This document shows positions 20,801 through 32,500 of a DNA stretch of 64,000 bases, one piece after another. Both the position numbers and the translations under genes were made by a program. The DNA lies in NCBI GenBank assembly GCA_963575745.1, contig CAUYUJ010014352.1, positions 331,218 through 395,217 of the forward strand, written 5' to 3'. Under the pieces are notes generated by a model that saw only the letters and a program-made list of their open reading frames with translations, made no database searches and was not told the DNA's origin. The DNA comes from Prorocentrum cordatum (lineage: Eukaryota > Sar > Dinophyceae > Prorocentrales > Prorocentraceae). Position 1 is the first letter of the stretch. Each line of letters starts with the position of its first letter.

Positions 20801-23800
20801 ATTCGGACGAAAAACAAAAATACCCCCAAAAATACTCCCAAAATGGTCTAAGATACCCCCCAAATACTCCCCCGACTAGTTCTTGATTATTTTTGAATCT
20901 TCCTCCTGAAGAAGGACAGGCCCGACTTCATCCCAGACCTCCGGGTGGGGCCGTCCCCCAGGCCCGGGTCTTCGCCCCGAGCCGGTGTCTGCGGCTCCCG
21001 AGGCTCGGGCCGGGCGAAAGGGGGGGATAGCAAAGGGGGGGGTTGAGAATCAGCTCACGTAGCTGCTTTTCACGGCGCCTCCCAGCGCCGGAGGTGGCTA
21101 CGTATCGAGGAATGGGCCCCTCGGTGGGGCCGAAACCAGCTTCATGCAGCAAATTTCGTAACCCCCCCTTTCTCAATCCCCCCCTTTCGTCTGGCCCGAG
21201 AGGCCCCTGGAAGGCCCCGTGAGCCCGAAAAACCGGCGAGGAATCCCGGGGCCCGCTTCCCCCAGGACCCGTTTCCTCCACGCAGGACTCTCACTTCTTC
21301 CGTCGGCGACGGGGCAGATGCGGGCAAAACTTGTGTCCTCGTCCACTGCAGCTGGGGGTTCGGGCTCCCTTCTCCAGAAAGCCAAGGAGCACTGGATATG
21401 GATAAAAATCAGGCCCCTACTGGAGGCCCGACTTGTATCCATATCCTCGACTTGTATCCATATCCAGTGCGCCTCGGCCCTGCGGCGCCCCTTCCACGAA
21501 AGTCCAAGGCGCCCTGGATCTGGATAGAACTATTGCCCGCAGCAGAGGCGGTCCGCTCCAGCGTGTGGCAATTCGGGGCAACCGAACGGCCAAGTGGCCG
21601 GCAGGCCAGAGAGGGACAGGGACAGGGGCGGCCGCGCGGAGGGAGGGGGGAGGGAAGAGCACTCAGACGTGGAGGAGTTCCGCGTCGAGCGGGCCCGGGC
21701 AGCAGGACGCTCACACGCAGCCGACGAGGCTGAGTTCTGGCCCACGGCGGAGGAGCCCCGAATCGTGGCACGGGCGCCAAGGGGAAGCGGGGCCACCCGG
21801 CCGGGGACCTGGCGCAGCATCGACGCGCTGAAGTCCAGCGCCACCACGGAGCCGTAGGCGCCGGAGGAGGCGAAGCGCCTCGAAGACGGGCGGGGCAAGG
21901 GATATTGAGCATGGACCGACCGTCGGCACTCCGAAGGGCCTACCACGGAGTGTTCTCGGAACAAGAGAATGCTCGTATGACAACAGGAGCACTGCTCTTA
22001 TAACATGAAGCAGATGTGCTAAAACGAAACGCCCCCTGCCAGAAATGTTATGAAATCATGTTGTGCATAGCACAACGGTTCTTAGAACATGTCTTGGTGT
22101 GCTTATGGGCAAACGCCTCGCCACTCCTTGAGAAAAGATGGGGAGGCGGAGAAGAGGAGCAAAAGGGCTGGATGGAGGCTAGGAGCGCAAAGAGTAAATG
22201 GAGGGAGGGGAGGGAACGGAGGGTCGGAGGGTGATGAGGAGGAAGGGGTGCGAGAGGGAGAGGAAGAGGAGGAGGAGGAGGAGGAGGAGGAAAAGAGGCA
22301 GGGTGGAATGAAGAAGGAAGGAGGAAGGGGGGGGGAGGGGGGGGGAAGGGGGAGGGGAGAGGGAGGAGCAGGAGGAGGAGGATGAAGGAGGAGGAGAGAG
22401 AGCAGGAGAGGAGGAGGCGGAGGAGGACAACGTCTGGGCGGGAGGGAGAGGACAGGAGGGAGGGAGGGAGGGAAGGAGGAAGGAGCAGGAGAAGGCAAGG
22501 CAAAGCAACCCTCTGGGGTTCCTCTCGTTCTCCTCCCCCTCTTCCTCCTCCTCCTCCTCCTCCTCCTCCTCCACCTCCTTATCCTCCCCCTCTTTCTTGC
22601 GGAAGCAGAGCAGGAGGGAGGAGGGAGGAGGAGGAGGAGGGACGAGGGATGAGGAGGCAGAGGAGGCAGCAAGGAGGAGGAAAGGGGAGAAGGGGGGGGG
22701 GAGAAAGGAGGAGGAAGAAGAGGAGCGCCTCGAGAAGAGCCCCGAGCCGCAGGAGGCGTCCAGGAGGACGCCCTGCCCCGCCTCGGACGTCTCGGCCAGG
22801 AAGGTCTGCGCCAGCTTGAACTCCTCCTGGCCAGCCCGAGAAAGCTGCAGTTGGAAAAGGAAGCATCTTCATTGACGTTAGGTCGGACATATCCTCCTAC
22901 AGGCAGATTTTGGCAGAACAAATAGATAGTCAAAACATGTTCAAGCATAGCCACAGCTACTAGAGACATCCTGCCCATACGAATTCTTGACTTTTTTCCA
23001 TACCTAGGCTCTGCCTAGAAGGGTTCTTACTCGGTATGCTTAAAGGGCCGGGCAATGCAACTCGCCCCGGGCGGTTCCCCCAGCATCCGCTCCGCGGTTC
23101 CCCCAGTGACGTTCCCTTAGCTTAGCGTTGCTTATCTCATCTTAGCTTAGCTTATTCTCTTGCACAGGGTGTCTAGAGCTCCGACCACTTTATTTCGCAC
23201 CCGCCCCCCCCACCCCCCACCATCAACATCTCATCAACATCAAACATCAAAACATCACATCATCATCATCATCATCACCACATCATCCTCCCCATAAACA
23301 CCAACATCATCATCATCATCATCATCATCCACATCATCATCATGCGCCCCCTCCGTCTCAACGCCCTCCCGCGGCTCCAGCGCCCGCCCAGTGCCCCCTC
23401 CGCCCCGACCACTTTATTTCGGCACCGCACCCCCCCCCGCTCCGCCTCCTCCCCCGCGCCGTCCCAGCGCCCCCCCGCGGCTCCAGCGCCCGCCCAGTGC
23501 CCCCTCCGCCTCGACCACTTTATTTCGGCACCGCACCCCCCCCCGCTCCGCCCCCTCCCCCGCGCCGTCTCAGCGCCCCCCCGCGGCTCCAGCGCCCGCA
23601 CAGTGCCTCCTCCGCCCCGACCACTCCATTTAGGCACCGCATCCCCCCTCCCCGCTCCGCCCCCTCCCCCGCGCCGTCTCAGCGCCCCCGCGCGGCTCCA
23701 GCGCCCGCCCAGTGCCCCCTCCGCCCCGACCACTTTATTTCGGCACCGCACCCCCCCTCCCCGCTCCGCCCCCTCCCCCGCGCCGTCTCAGCGCCCCCCC

Positions 23801-26800
23801 GCGGCTCCAGCGCCCGCCCAGTGCCCCCTCCGCCCCGACCACTTTATTTCGGCACCGCACCCCCCCCCGTTCCGCCCCCTCCCCCGCGCCGTATCAGCGC
23901 NNNNNNNNNNNNNNNNNNNNNNNNNNNNNNNNNNNNNNNNNNNNNNNNNNNNNNNNNNNNNNNNNNNNNNNNNNNNNNNNNNNNNNNNNNNNNNNNNNNN
24001 GAAACATTCCACGAGACACCCCACGAACAGGCAACCACTCAACCAGACACGCCACGAAACATTCCACGGGGGTGCGACTGGGCGTGGTCGTGCTGGGGTG
24101 TGGTCGTGCTGGGGTGTGGCCGTGCTGGGGAGTGGTCGTGCTGGGGTGTGGTCGTGCTGGGGGGTGGTCGTGCTGGGGGGTGGTCGTGCTGGGGGGGTGG
24201 TCGTGCTGGGTGGTGGTCGTGTTGGGGCGTGGTCGTGCTGGGGCGTGGTCGTGCTGGGGCGTGGTCGTGCTGGGTGTGGTCGTGCTGGGGTGTGGTCGTG
24301 CTGGAGTTTGGTCGTGTTGGGGTGTGGTCGTGCTGGGGTGTGGTCGTGCTGGGGGTGGTCGTGCTGGGGGGTGGTCGTGCTAGGGGGGTGGTCGTGCTGG
24401 GGGGTGGTCGTGCTGGGGCGTGGTCGTGCTGGGGCGTGGTCGTGCTGGGGGGTGGTCGTGCTGGGGGGGTGGTCGTGCTGGGGGGTGGTCGTGCTGGGGC
24501 GTGGTCGTGCTGGGGCGTGGTCGTGCTGGCGTGGTCGTGCTGGGGTGTGGTCGTGCTGTGGTGAGGTCGTGCTGGGGTGTGGTCGTGCTGGGGTGTGGTC
24601 TTGCTGGGGTAGGGTCGTGCTGGGGTCGGGTCGTGCTGGGGTGTGGTCGTGCTGGGTATGGTCGTGCTGGGGTGGGGTCGTGCTGGGGTGGGGTCGTGCT
24701 GGGGTCTGGTCGTGCTGGGGTGTGGTCGTGCTGGGGTCCTGCTGGGGTGTGGTCGTGCTGGGGTGTCGTGCTGGGGGGTGGAAAAAACAAATTCTGAAAA
24801 ACAATCGTTTCGCTCGAGACATCCTCGACAAATTCTGAAAAACAAGCGTTTCGCTCGAGACATCCTCAAATTTTAATTCGCCGGCAATTCGCCGGCCTCC
24901 TTCAACCTCGTTTTTTATCAGGGAAAAAATTCGCCGGCAATTCGCCGGCCTCCTTCAAGCAGGCACCGGGGGACAGGTTTACCTAGTAAAAGAGAACCCT
25001 GGGCCAAAGCCCTTTCCGGGAAAAAAACAAACAAACCAAAGGAACTGAAGTGCTGGAGGCTGAAACTTTGACTGTGACGCCCAAGATCTCATGGGGAGGC
25101 CCCTGGGCCCCTCCTCGACGCCAGGGAAGCCCGAGCTCGCGAACGACTGGCGCCAGCCGCGCTCGTAGGCGAAGGTCACCTCGGCGGCGCGCGCGAGGGG
25201 GGTGGTGCGAGGGGCGCAGGGGGCCCGTGAAAGCCAGGGGCCTTCTCACTCGGACGCCCGAGATGGGCACGGGGAAAAGGCCGGTCGCACCTCGGCCAGA
25301 GGAACCTCCTCCTGGAACATGATAGACCCTCCGCAGGCCAACATACACAGCACAACCAAGGATATACCCCCCCCCTGGGGGTGCACACGAACATCCGAGA
25401 CACACGAAGAGCACGAAGGCATCCTCCCCGAACCGAATTCGATCTCAAACCTCGGCGGTGGACAAGCCTCCCTTCAGTGAACCGCCCTTTAGTGAAAACG
25501 GCCCAGGACCGAAACCGACGGACCTGGACCCGCAAAAAGAACGGCCGTGACGCCCTCTCGCGAACCGAAAACGGCCAACTCACTGATCGACGTGTCAGGA
25601 TAGGAGGTATATCAACCTCCGAATGCCTCGGTCCACCTGTATACACGATGCCCAACAACGGATGTGGCCCAAAACCGACAAGAAGACCGCTGCGGTCTCG
25701 AACGGACAACGACCGCGGCGACGCCGAGAGCGAACCCTGCCCAGAAGGAACAAGAACTGCTGCTGGACTTTGTATCCATCGTTCCCGTACAGTCAACCTG
25801 TCAAGCAAGGATGCGCGGTAAGGGTGCAAGGGCCTTGGGAACTCATTTCGAAATTTTCCGAGCGGGGCGCGGTCCACGAAAATGGCCAAGGACGGACCGA
25901 GGAGGCAAGGATGCAAGGGTACCCTTGGGAAGGTTGCCCATCCTTACTATGCGGGTCGACTGTAAACTGTTTTGGCGCTCCGCGCGGATTTCTTCTTGGA
26001 TCTGGCGCCAGGGGCGGCGCCGGAGGCGACGCCAGAGGGGGCCCAGCGCGGATCCGAGAAATCTGCGCGGAGCGCACAAAACTTGAACTTTGTGGCGTTC
26101 TGTCTTCTTCAGGCCCGAGCCCCCCGCGATGCTCGAGAGGCCCCCCGCCTTCTCGGACCCGGACCCCCCCCGGCGCCGTGGGCTTGTTCGCAGGGTGCCC
26201 CTCCCCAGGTCCGGGCCCCTTCCTCGGGACCGATCCGACGGCTCATGCCAGGTCGTTCCCTGACAGCGCCTGGGTCGGCGGCGAGACGGGGGGGGGAAGC
26301 GATAAGGAGAAGGCCTTCGCAGAAGGCTCGGACGGCCCCCAGCCCTCTGAGAAGTGTTCTGCATCCCCCCCTCGAAATCAGACGCAGGTTTTCAATGGAG
26401 GTCGACGCGCGAAACGCGGCCCACGGGGTCCGAGTTTTATGTTTGCAGTCGCCAATTTCGCGGCGAACATGGACATGTTGCGGTCCTGGGGCGCCGCCAC
26501 GTCGCGGGAGGAACTTGCGTCTGATTTCGTGGGGGATGCAGGCCTCCCCCGAAGACGCAGAACACTTCTCAGAAGGCGCGAGGGCTTCTGACAGAGACCC
26601 GCCACCCTCTGAGGAGGCCTTCTCCTTCTCACTTCCCCCCCCCCGAGCGCGTCGCCGAATAGGCTTTGTGTCGTAACGCGGGTCTCCGGCGGGCGTTCGG
26701 GACGATCCGGGCATCCCCGGAACGCCCTCGGCGAGGCGCAGCTCTTGGCAAGCACCCCGAGGCTAGAACACCGCCGAGAGCCGACGAAAAAGCGTCCTAT

Positions 26801-29536
26801 AAGACCTCGAACCTCGAACCCCAAGCCCGAAACTGCCCCTCCTCGCTGGCCGCCGACGCGACACCGACCCGAGGAGGCCCTCTCCACCCTCACTTCCCCC
26901 TCATCGCTTGCCGCCGACTGAGGCCCGGTGAGGGCCTTGGAGGCCGAGGCACGTCCAACCGCTGCCCGTCGTGACTTGTTTACTGTGGACGACGCGAGGG
27001 AGTCTGGGAAGGCCGCTCCCTTGTGCCACCCCTGCTGACGGTCAACAGCAAGGTCAGGTCGGGCACGTCCTCCTACTGGCGGTCTCTGGAGCAATACCAA
27101 AGATGGCCCAAGCAAAGCAAAAATAGTAAAAAGGGTGGCACGAAAAATCGTCACCAGGCTATTCTTCTACCATTCTTGGGCATTCCTCCTGTAGAGGGAC
27201 ATGCCCGACTTAACCATAGGGGGGGGAATGGCTGGGGAGGGGGAACGTCGATCTGAATCGGTTCAACCCATATAATAAGGATGCGCGGTACTCGCCATCG
27301 CTCCGACGCCCATTCCCCGTGCACGTTTCGGTTCCGTGCGTGCCTGTTTTCTGTTGCGCAAGATGATCCGAGATGCTCCTCGAGGGTCCTCGACTAGAAA
27401 ACATGCACACGTCCGAACGATGACAAGGGCAAGGATGCAAGGGCCCTGGAAAGCCATGCCGACACTGTGCGAGCGGGGCGCGGCCAGCGAAGGCGGCCGA
27501 GGAGGGGCCGAAGGGGAAGGGGGGAAGGATGCAGTGGGCAACCTTGGAAAGCTGCTCATCCCTGCTGTGCGGGTCGACTGCACATCGCCGATGAATGGGC
27601 GATGGGCCCCCAGACAGCGACTCCGCGCGCTCCCAGGCGGGGTGTGCTATCCAAGGGCTCCCACCTTCGCGCTTCGCGCTGCGCGAAGCGCGAAGTGCGA
27701 GTAACGTCGCGCTCTCGCGCCGCCTCCCAGGGGAGAAGAGGAGGATGAGAGATCGGAGCCGAACCGCGAAGCACGAACAACTTCGCGCCCTCGACGGCGC
27801 CCTTGCTATCGGGCCCCACATCGGCCATGCATGGGCCGATGCGTCCTCCCCGAGCCCTGGGCCCCTGCACCCCGAGCGGTGTCCCCTGGCTCTCGGGCCA
27901 CGGCGCCGCTCCCGCTCCCGCTCTCCGGCGAGCGCAGGCTGCTGGAGCGCAGCCCCGGGCTCGGCGACTGCCGGGGAGGCCCGAGAGCGCATCGGCAAGC
28001 GGAGCCCCGACAGCCCGAGAGGGATCCTCCAGAGTCTGAAGCCTCCTGCTCCCGTTCCTTGGCGACGCGCACACCTGATCCCCCCCCTGACTCGACCTCT
28101 GGTGCGCGGCCTCAGTGGGCCGCGGGTTGGCCACATCCAGACGCGCAGGCCAATGCGGTGGGGGGCCTCCGTGAACCCTGACCGAAGGTCAATCCGGCGA
28201 AGGGCCACCCTTACGCGAAGCCAACTGGCGTTACCCCCGATGTGTGCGCTCCGTCGCTAACAACCCTCCTCCTCCTCCTCCTCCTCCTCCTCCTCCTCCT
28301 CTCCTCCTCCTCCTCCTCCTCTTGCCTTTCCCCGCCCCCTCGCCCTCTCCGGCTCCTGGTCCTGCTCCTCCTCCTCCTCCTCCTCCTCCTCCTCCTCCTC
28401 CTCCTCCTCCTGCACCTCCTCCTCCTCCTCCTCCTTCTCCTCCTCTTACCCGTTCTCCCCCACCCTCCGAACACCTCGCACCTCGAAGGCCGAAACGTCT
28501 TCCACCCTGGGCCTACCACCCCGCTGCTCACCACTGGGCTCTGGAACGTCGAGGTGCCCAGCTGCTGGCCAGCCCGTGGGCGGAACGGTCCGCCCTCACG
28601 GACGACGTCGCGCACGAGCGCCTGGGGCGCCGCGGCCCTTCTCGCCCTCTCTGTCTTCCTCAATCCCGTCCTCCGCTCGTCCTCGAGTTTCTCTTCCTCG
28701 TCAACCTCCTCCTTCTCCTCCTCCTCCTCCTCCTCCTCCTCCTTCTCCTCATCCTCCACATCATCCTCCTCCTCCTCCGCCTCCTCCTCCTACTGTTCCT
28801 CACCCTCCTCATCCTCCCTCTCCTCCTACTCCTCCTGCTCTTCTTCCTCCTCCTCCTCATGCTTCTCCTCCTGCTCCTCCTCCTCCTCCTCGTCCTCCTC
28901 AGTCTCGTCCTCCTCTTGCTCCTCCTTCTCCTCTTGCTCCTCCTCCTCCTCCTCCTCCTCCGCCTCCGCCTCCGCCTCCTCCTCTCCTCTCCTCCTCCTC
29001 CTCCTCCTCCTCCTCCTCCTCCTCCTCCTCCTCCTCCTCCTCCCCTCCAGCTCCTCCGGTTCCTCCGGCTCCTCCTCCTCCTCCTCCTCCTCCTCCTCCT
29101 CCTGCTCATCCTCCTCCTGCTCCTCCGACTGTTCCTCCTCCTGCTGTGGAACTTGCGGCAGTTATGCCAGCAAGCGTGCTTCCAAGTACACAAGAACTGC
29201 GATTTGAAAGCCACACCTACGGGAGCCGAATATTTAAGGCGCATACGTCTAGGGCTACAACCCATGGCCCTCAGCAAAGCCGAGAGGGAGGCCCAACAGG
29301 GGCCCGTTGGGAAGTCCCCCTCCCTGGTGTAACGCGGTTTTCCTTTTTCACTTAGTGAACTAACTTGCTCTTGCCCTTGCTCTCCCGCTCCTCCTCCCCC
29401 TCCTCCTCCTCCTCCTCCTCCTCCTCCTCCTCCTCCTCCTCCTCTCCTCCTCCCCCTCTTCGTCCTGCTCCTCATCTCCTCCTCCTCTCCTCCTGCTCCT
29501 ACTTCTTTCTTCTCCTCCTCCTCCTCCTCCTCCTCC

Positions 29537-29571
<35 letters not shown>

Positions 29572-32500
29572 GTCTCCACCTCCTCCTCGTCCTCCTCGTC
29601 CTCCTCCGCCTCCTCTCCTACTACGCCTCTTCCTCAAAAAAAGAAATCCTCCTCCCGCTCCTCCTGCACATCCTCCTCCTCCTCCTCCTCCTCCTCCTCC
29701 TCCTCCTCCTTCTCCTCCTCCTCATCCTCCTCCTCCTGCTTCTCCTCCTGCTCCAACGCCACCTCATCCTCCTCCTCTTCCTCCTCCTTCTCCTTGTGCT
29801 CCTGTTGTTCTTCCTGCTCCTCCTCCTCATCCTTCTCCTCGTTGAAGGGGCCCTGAGGCACACAAATAAATCCACACAAATAAGATAATTCCCCACCTTC
29901 TCCCAGATGTTCTGGGCATTTTGTCTTCCCCCCACTTCCCATGTGTTTTCCAGACTTCCCTGAGAATCGACGGTTCATTGTGCCTGTGTGTTTCCCCCTC
30001 CTGATTTTGAAGACGGTCCCAGGGGAGCCCGAAGACTGGCTCCGCCCAGGCGGAGAACTGCCAAAACAAAAAGCCCTCCGCGAGCCCAGAACTCGGGAGC
30101 GGCCAAGAGGGGGGTGTCCGAGAGGGGGGGGGGTGCAAATCACGACCGGCGGCATGTGCGCGGCCCAGCGGGGGGGCCAGGGACATCATGAAATAAGAAG
30201 AGGCGCCATGAAATCTGGGGAAATATCATGGCCCCCGCCATGATATCCCCCCTCCCTAGTCATCAGCCCCCTCTTTGCCGCCCCCGAAGAACCTCGCCCG
30301 CGCCCGTCCTGCGCGCCCGGAGCAGGGCGCTGGGCCACCACAGGCCTTGCCACTGCAGTCGGGCCGCGGAACGAAGCCCTGGACAACGCCACCACGGGCC
30401 ATCGCTCGGACGTCCACTCCCTGTGCTTTTTTCAGCTTCGTGCGTGGTTTTTCGCCAGATGATCAAGGATGCTCCTCGATGATCCTCGCCCAAGGAAAAA
30501 TGCACACGTCCGAGCGATGCCAAGACCACGGGCGAGCCGCTGGGGCCCCGGAGGCATCTGGGTTCCGTCGGCGCCACCAGTGGCCCAGCCGACGCTGGGT
30601 CATCAACAGAGCCACTACCTCCAGGTGCCACCGAGGAGGCACCAGCACACCTCCCTGGCAATTGGTCAGGCTGATGCGGGCCCCCGTTGGAGCCTGGAGG
30701 CGGCGACAGTCGGGCCGCTGAAAGAAGGAACGCTAAATGAGGAACGAAGCCCCTTCTTGGCCCTGTGAGCGCCTCCGTGCCCCAGGAGGGCAAGAGGAAC
30801 AACACTGGAGGAACCCAAGGAACATCGAGCCCCTTCCGAACCCAAACGGTTCCTTATTTCAGCGTCTTGACTGTAGAGGCCTCCCAGATGTGGTCGGGGT
30901 CGACGCGGTCGGAGGATGCACGTCATTCATGTCCAATCGTGCTCATCTCTAATTGTGTTCGTTTCTAATCGTTCCTGGCCCCCTATAGCGGCCAGGAAGA
31001 AGCCCGGGATAGAGCAACTAGAAATGAAAGGATCCTGGCCTCCCAACAAATCAAAGAACCTTCGAAGAATTAGAAGTGAACAACGTGTATCGTTGCATCG
31101 TCGATGCATCACCGATGCGTCGGTAGCGTCGGTGTGGAGAAACTCGAGCTCCAGATCGAGCCGCATCGCAGGTGCAGCGGCGCTGTGGCGCGACCCTCCG
31201 ACTCCATCTGCTCCGACCCAGGTTACCGATGCCGCTACTCCCCGGGACCTCTGCCAGGGTTCGGGGGTCGCGCAAACATGGATTAGCGATCCATGGATTT
31301 GGCGCGTGGGCCCTTCCCAAAATGCGGCGGGTGCCGCCTCGCTCGGCGGCCGAGATCCGCGACTTCCCATGGAAACGGGACCCGTCGCTAACCCACGCCC
31401 CCTTGATCCATGTCTGCGATCGCCTGACAGGGTGCGTCCTGACCAGAATTTCGAGGCGAATCCAGCGGTGGCGACGAGGGCCTCCCAGGAGGCCCAACGA
31501 AGGGGAAGACGGCCGAAGGGTAGAGGCATGGGTACCCTTTCCTCCTCTGACATACCCATCGGTCGGAAGAAATAGGTACTTAGTAGGAAGGCGTTGAAAA
31601 TAGATTGGGTTCCGTCCGCCCCCTGAGGAGGACGGAAAAGGTGAAGCCACTCGATCACTGAAGTAGGAGGGCGATCAAAGTAGCTAGATTGGAATCTGGG
31701 AGTCCAGCAAAAAGCTACTTTTTAAACGACCGATGGGTACTCGAACAACTGCATCCGCCACTCCCGCTCCCGCTCGCGCAAGATCGGGCGTTGGTAGAAC
31801 TGGGTTTAGTGGAACCTGCTTTAATGATCTGTACCAGGGGCGCCCCCCCGTCACAATTCCACTAACCGGAACTGCCGTCACCCGAAAAAACACCAGCCAT
31901 GGCAAACCTGGTTCAGTGATTCTGGCCAATTCGAAGGCTCCCGGGCCCTACCACTAACGGGGTCCCCTTACCCGGGGTCCTGGCTATACATACCCGACCT
32001 GTGGCTCTCTCTCGGGCCTGCTGGGGGCCTCTCGGGGCGCTCCTGGAGGCGCCTTGGAGCCATCGTTGGGCCCTGCGCGTGGGCCTCTCGGGACCATGTG
32101 AGGCCACGGTGGACCCCGCCGAGAGCGACTCCAGGACGATGCTGTTTCGAACCCGTCCCTCTACAGGAGGAATATTCAAAAATAGTCCACGAATAGCCAT
32201 ACCCGACACGAGGCCAGGCGCCTCCACCTCCTTGGACTGCGGGAGGCCCAGCATGCCGGCGATGGCGTCCGTGGTGCCCACGAAGGGCAGGCGCTGCAAG
32301 AGCCCGCCCTCCTCCTCCTCCTCGGCCGCCGCGGCACCGCGCACGGTGCCGAGTCGCCGAGGGAAGCCGCAGTTTGGTGCCGTTCGGAGCGAAAGAGGAG
32401 GAGGGGGAGGAGGATTGGAGGAGAAGGAGGAGGAGGAGGAGGAGGAGGAGGGGGAGGAGGCAAACTAGGTGCGCTCGCGTCATATCTGACGTCCTACCCC

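Noticed and set aside
24039-24869. Repeat proteins of WSCWGVVVL or [10 protein letters not shown] type
   Set aside because: Product of the 16-bp minisatellite and adjoining gap; frames on both strands are equally open.
26378-26560. Extra methyltransferase exon between exons 4 and 5
   Set aside because: The protein-like minus frame lies inside a foldback element, and exons 4 and 5 already join exactly in phase.
28242-29637. Frames of 320-360 codons, polyserine, polyleucine or polyproline
   Set aside because: TCC microsatellite read in three frames; exon 4 of the methyltransferase gene lies within this span on the minus strand in another frame.
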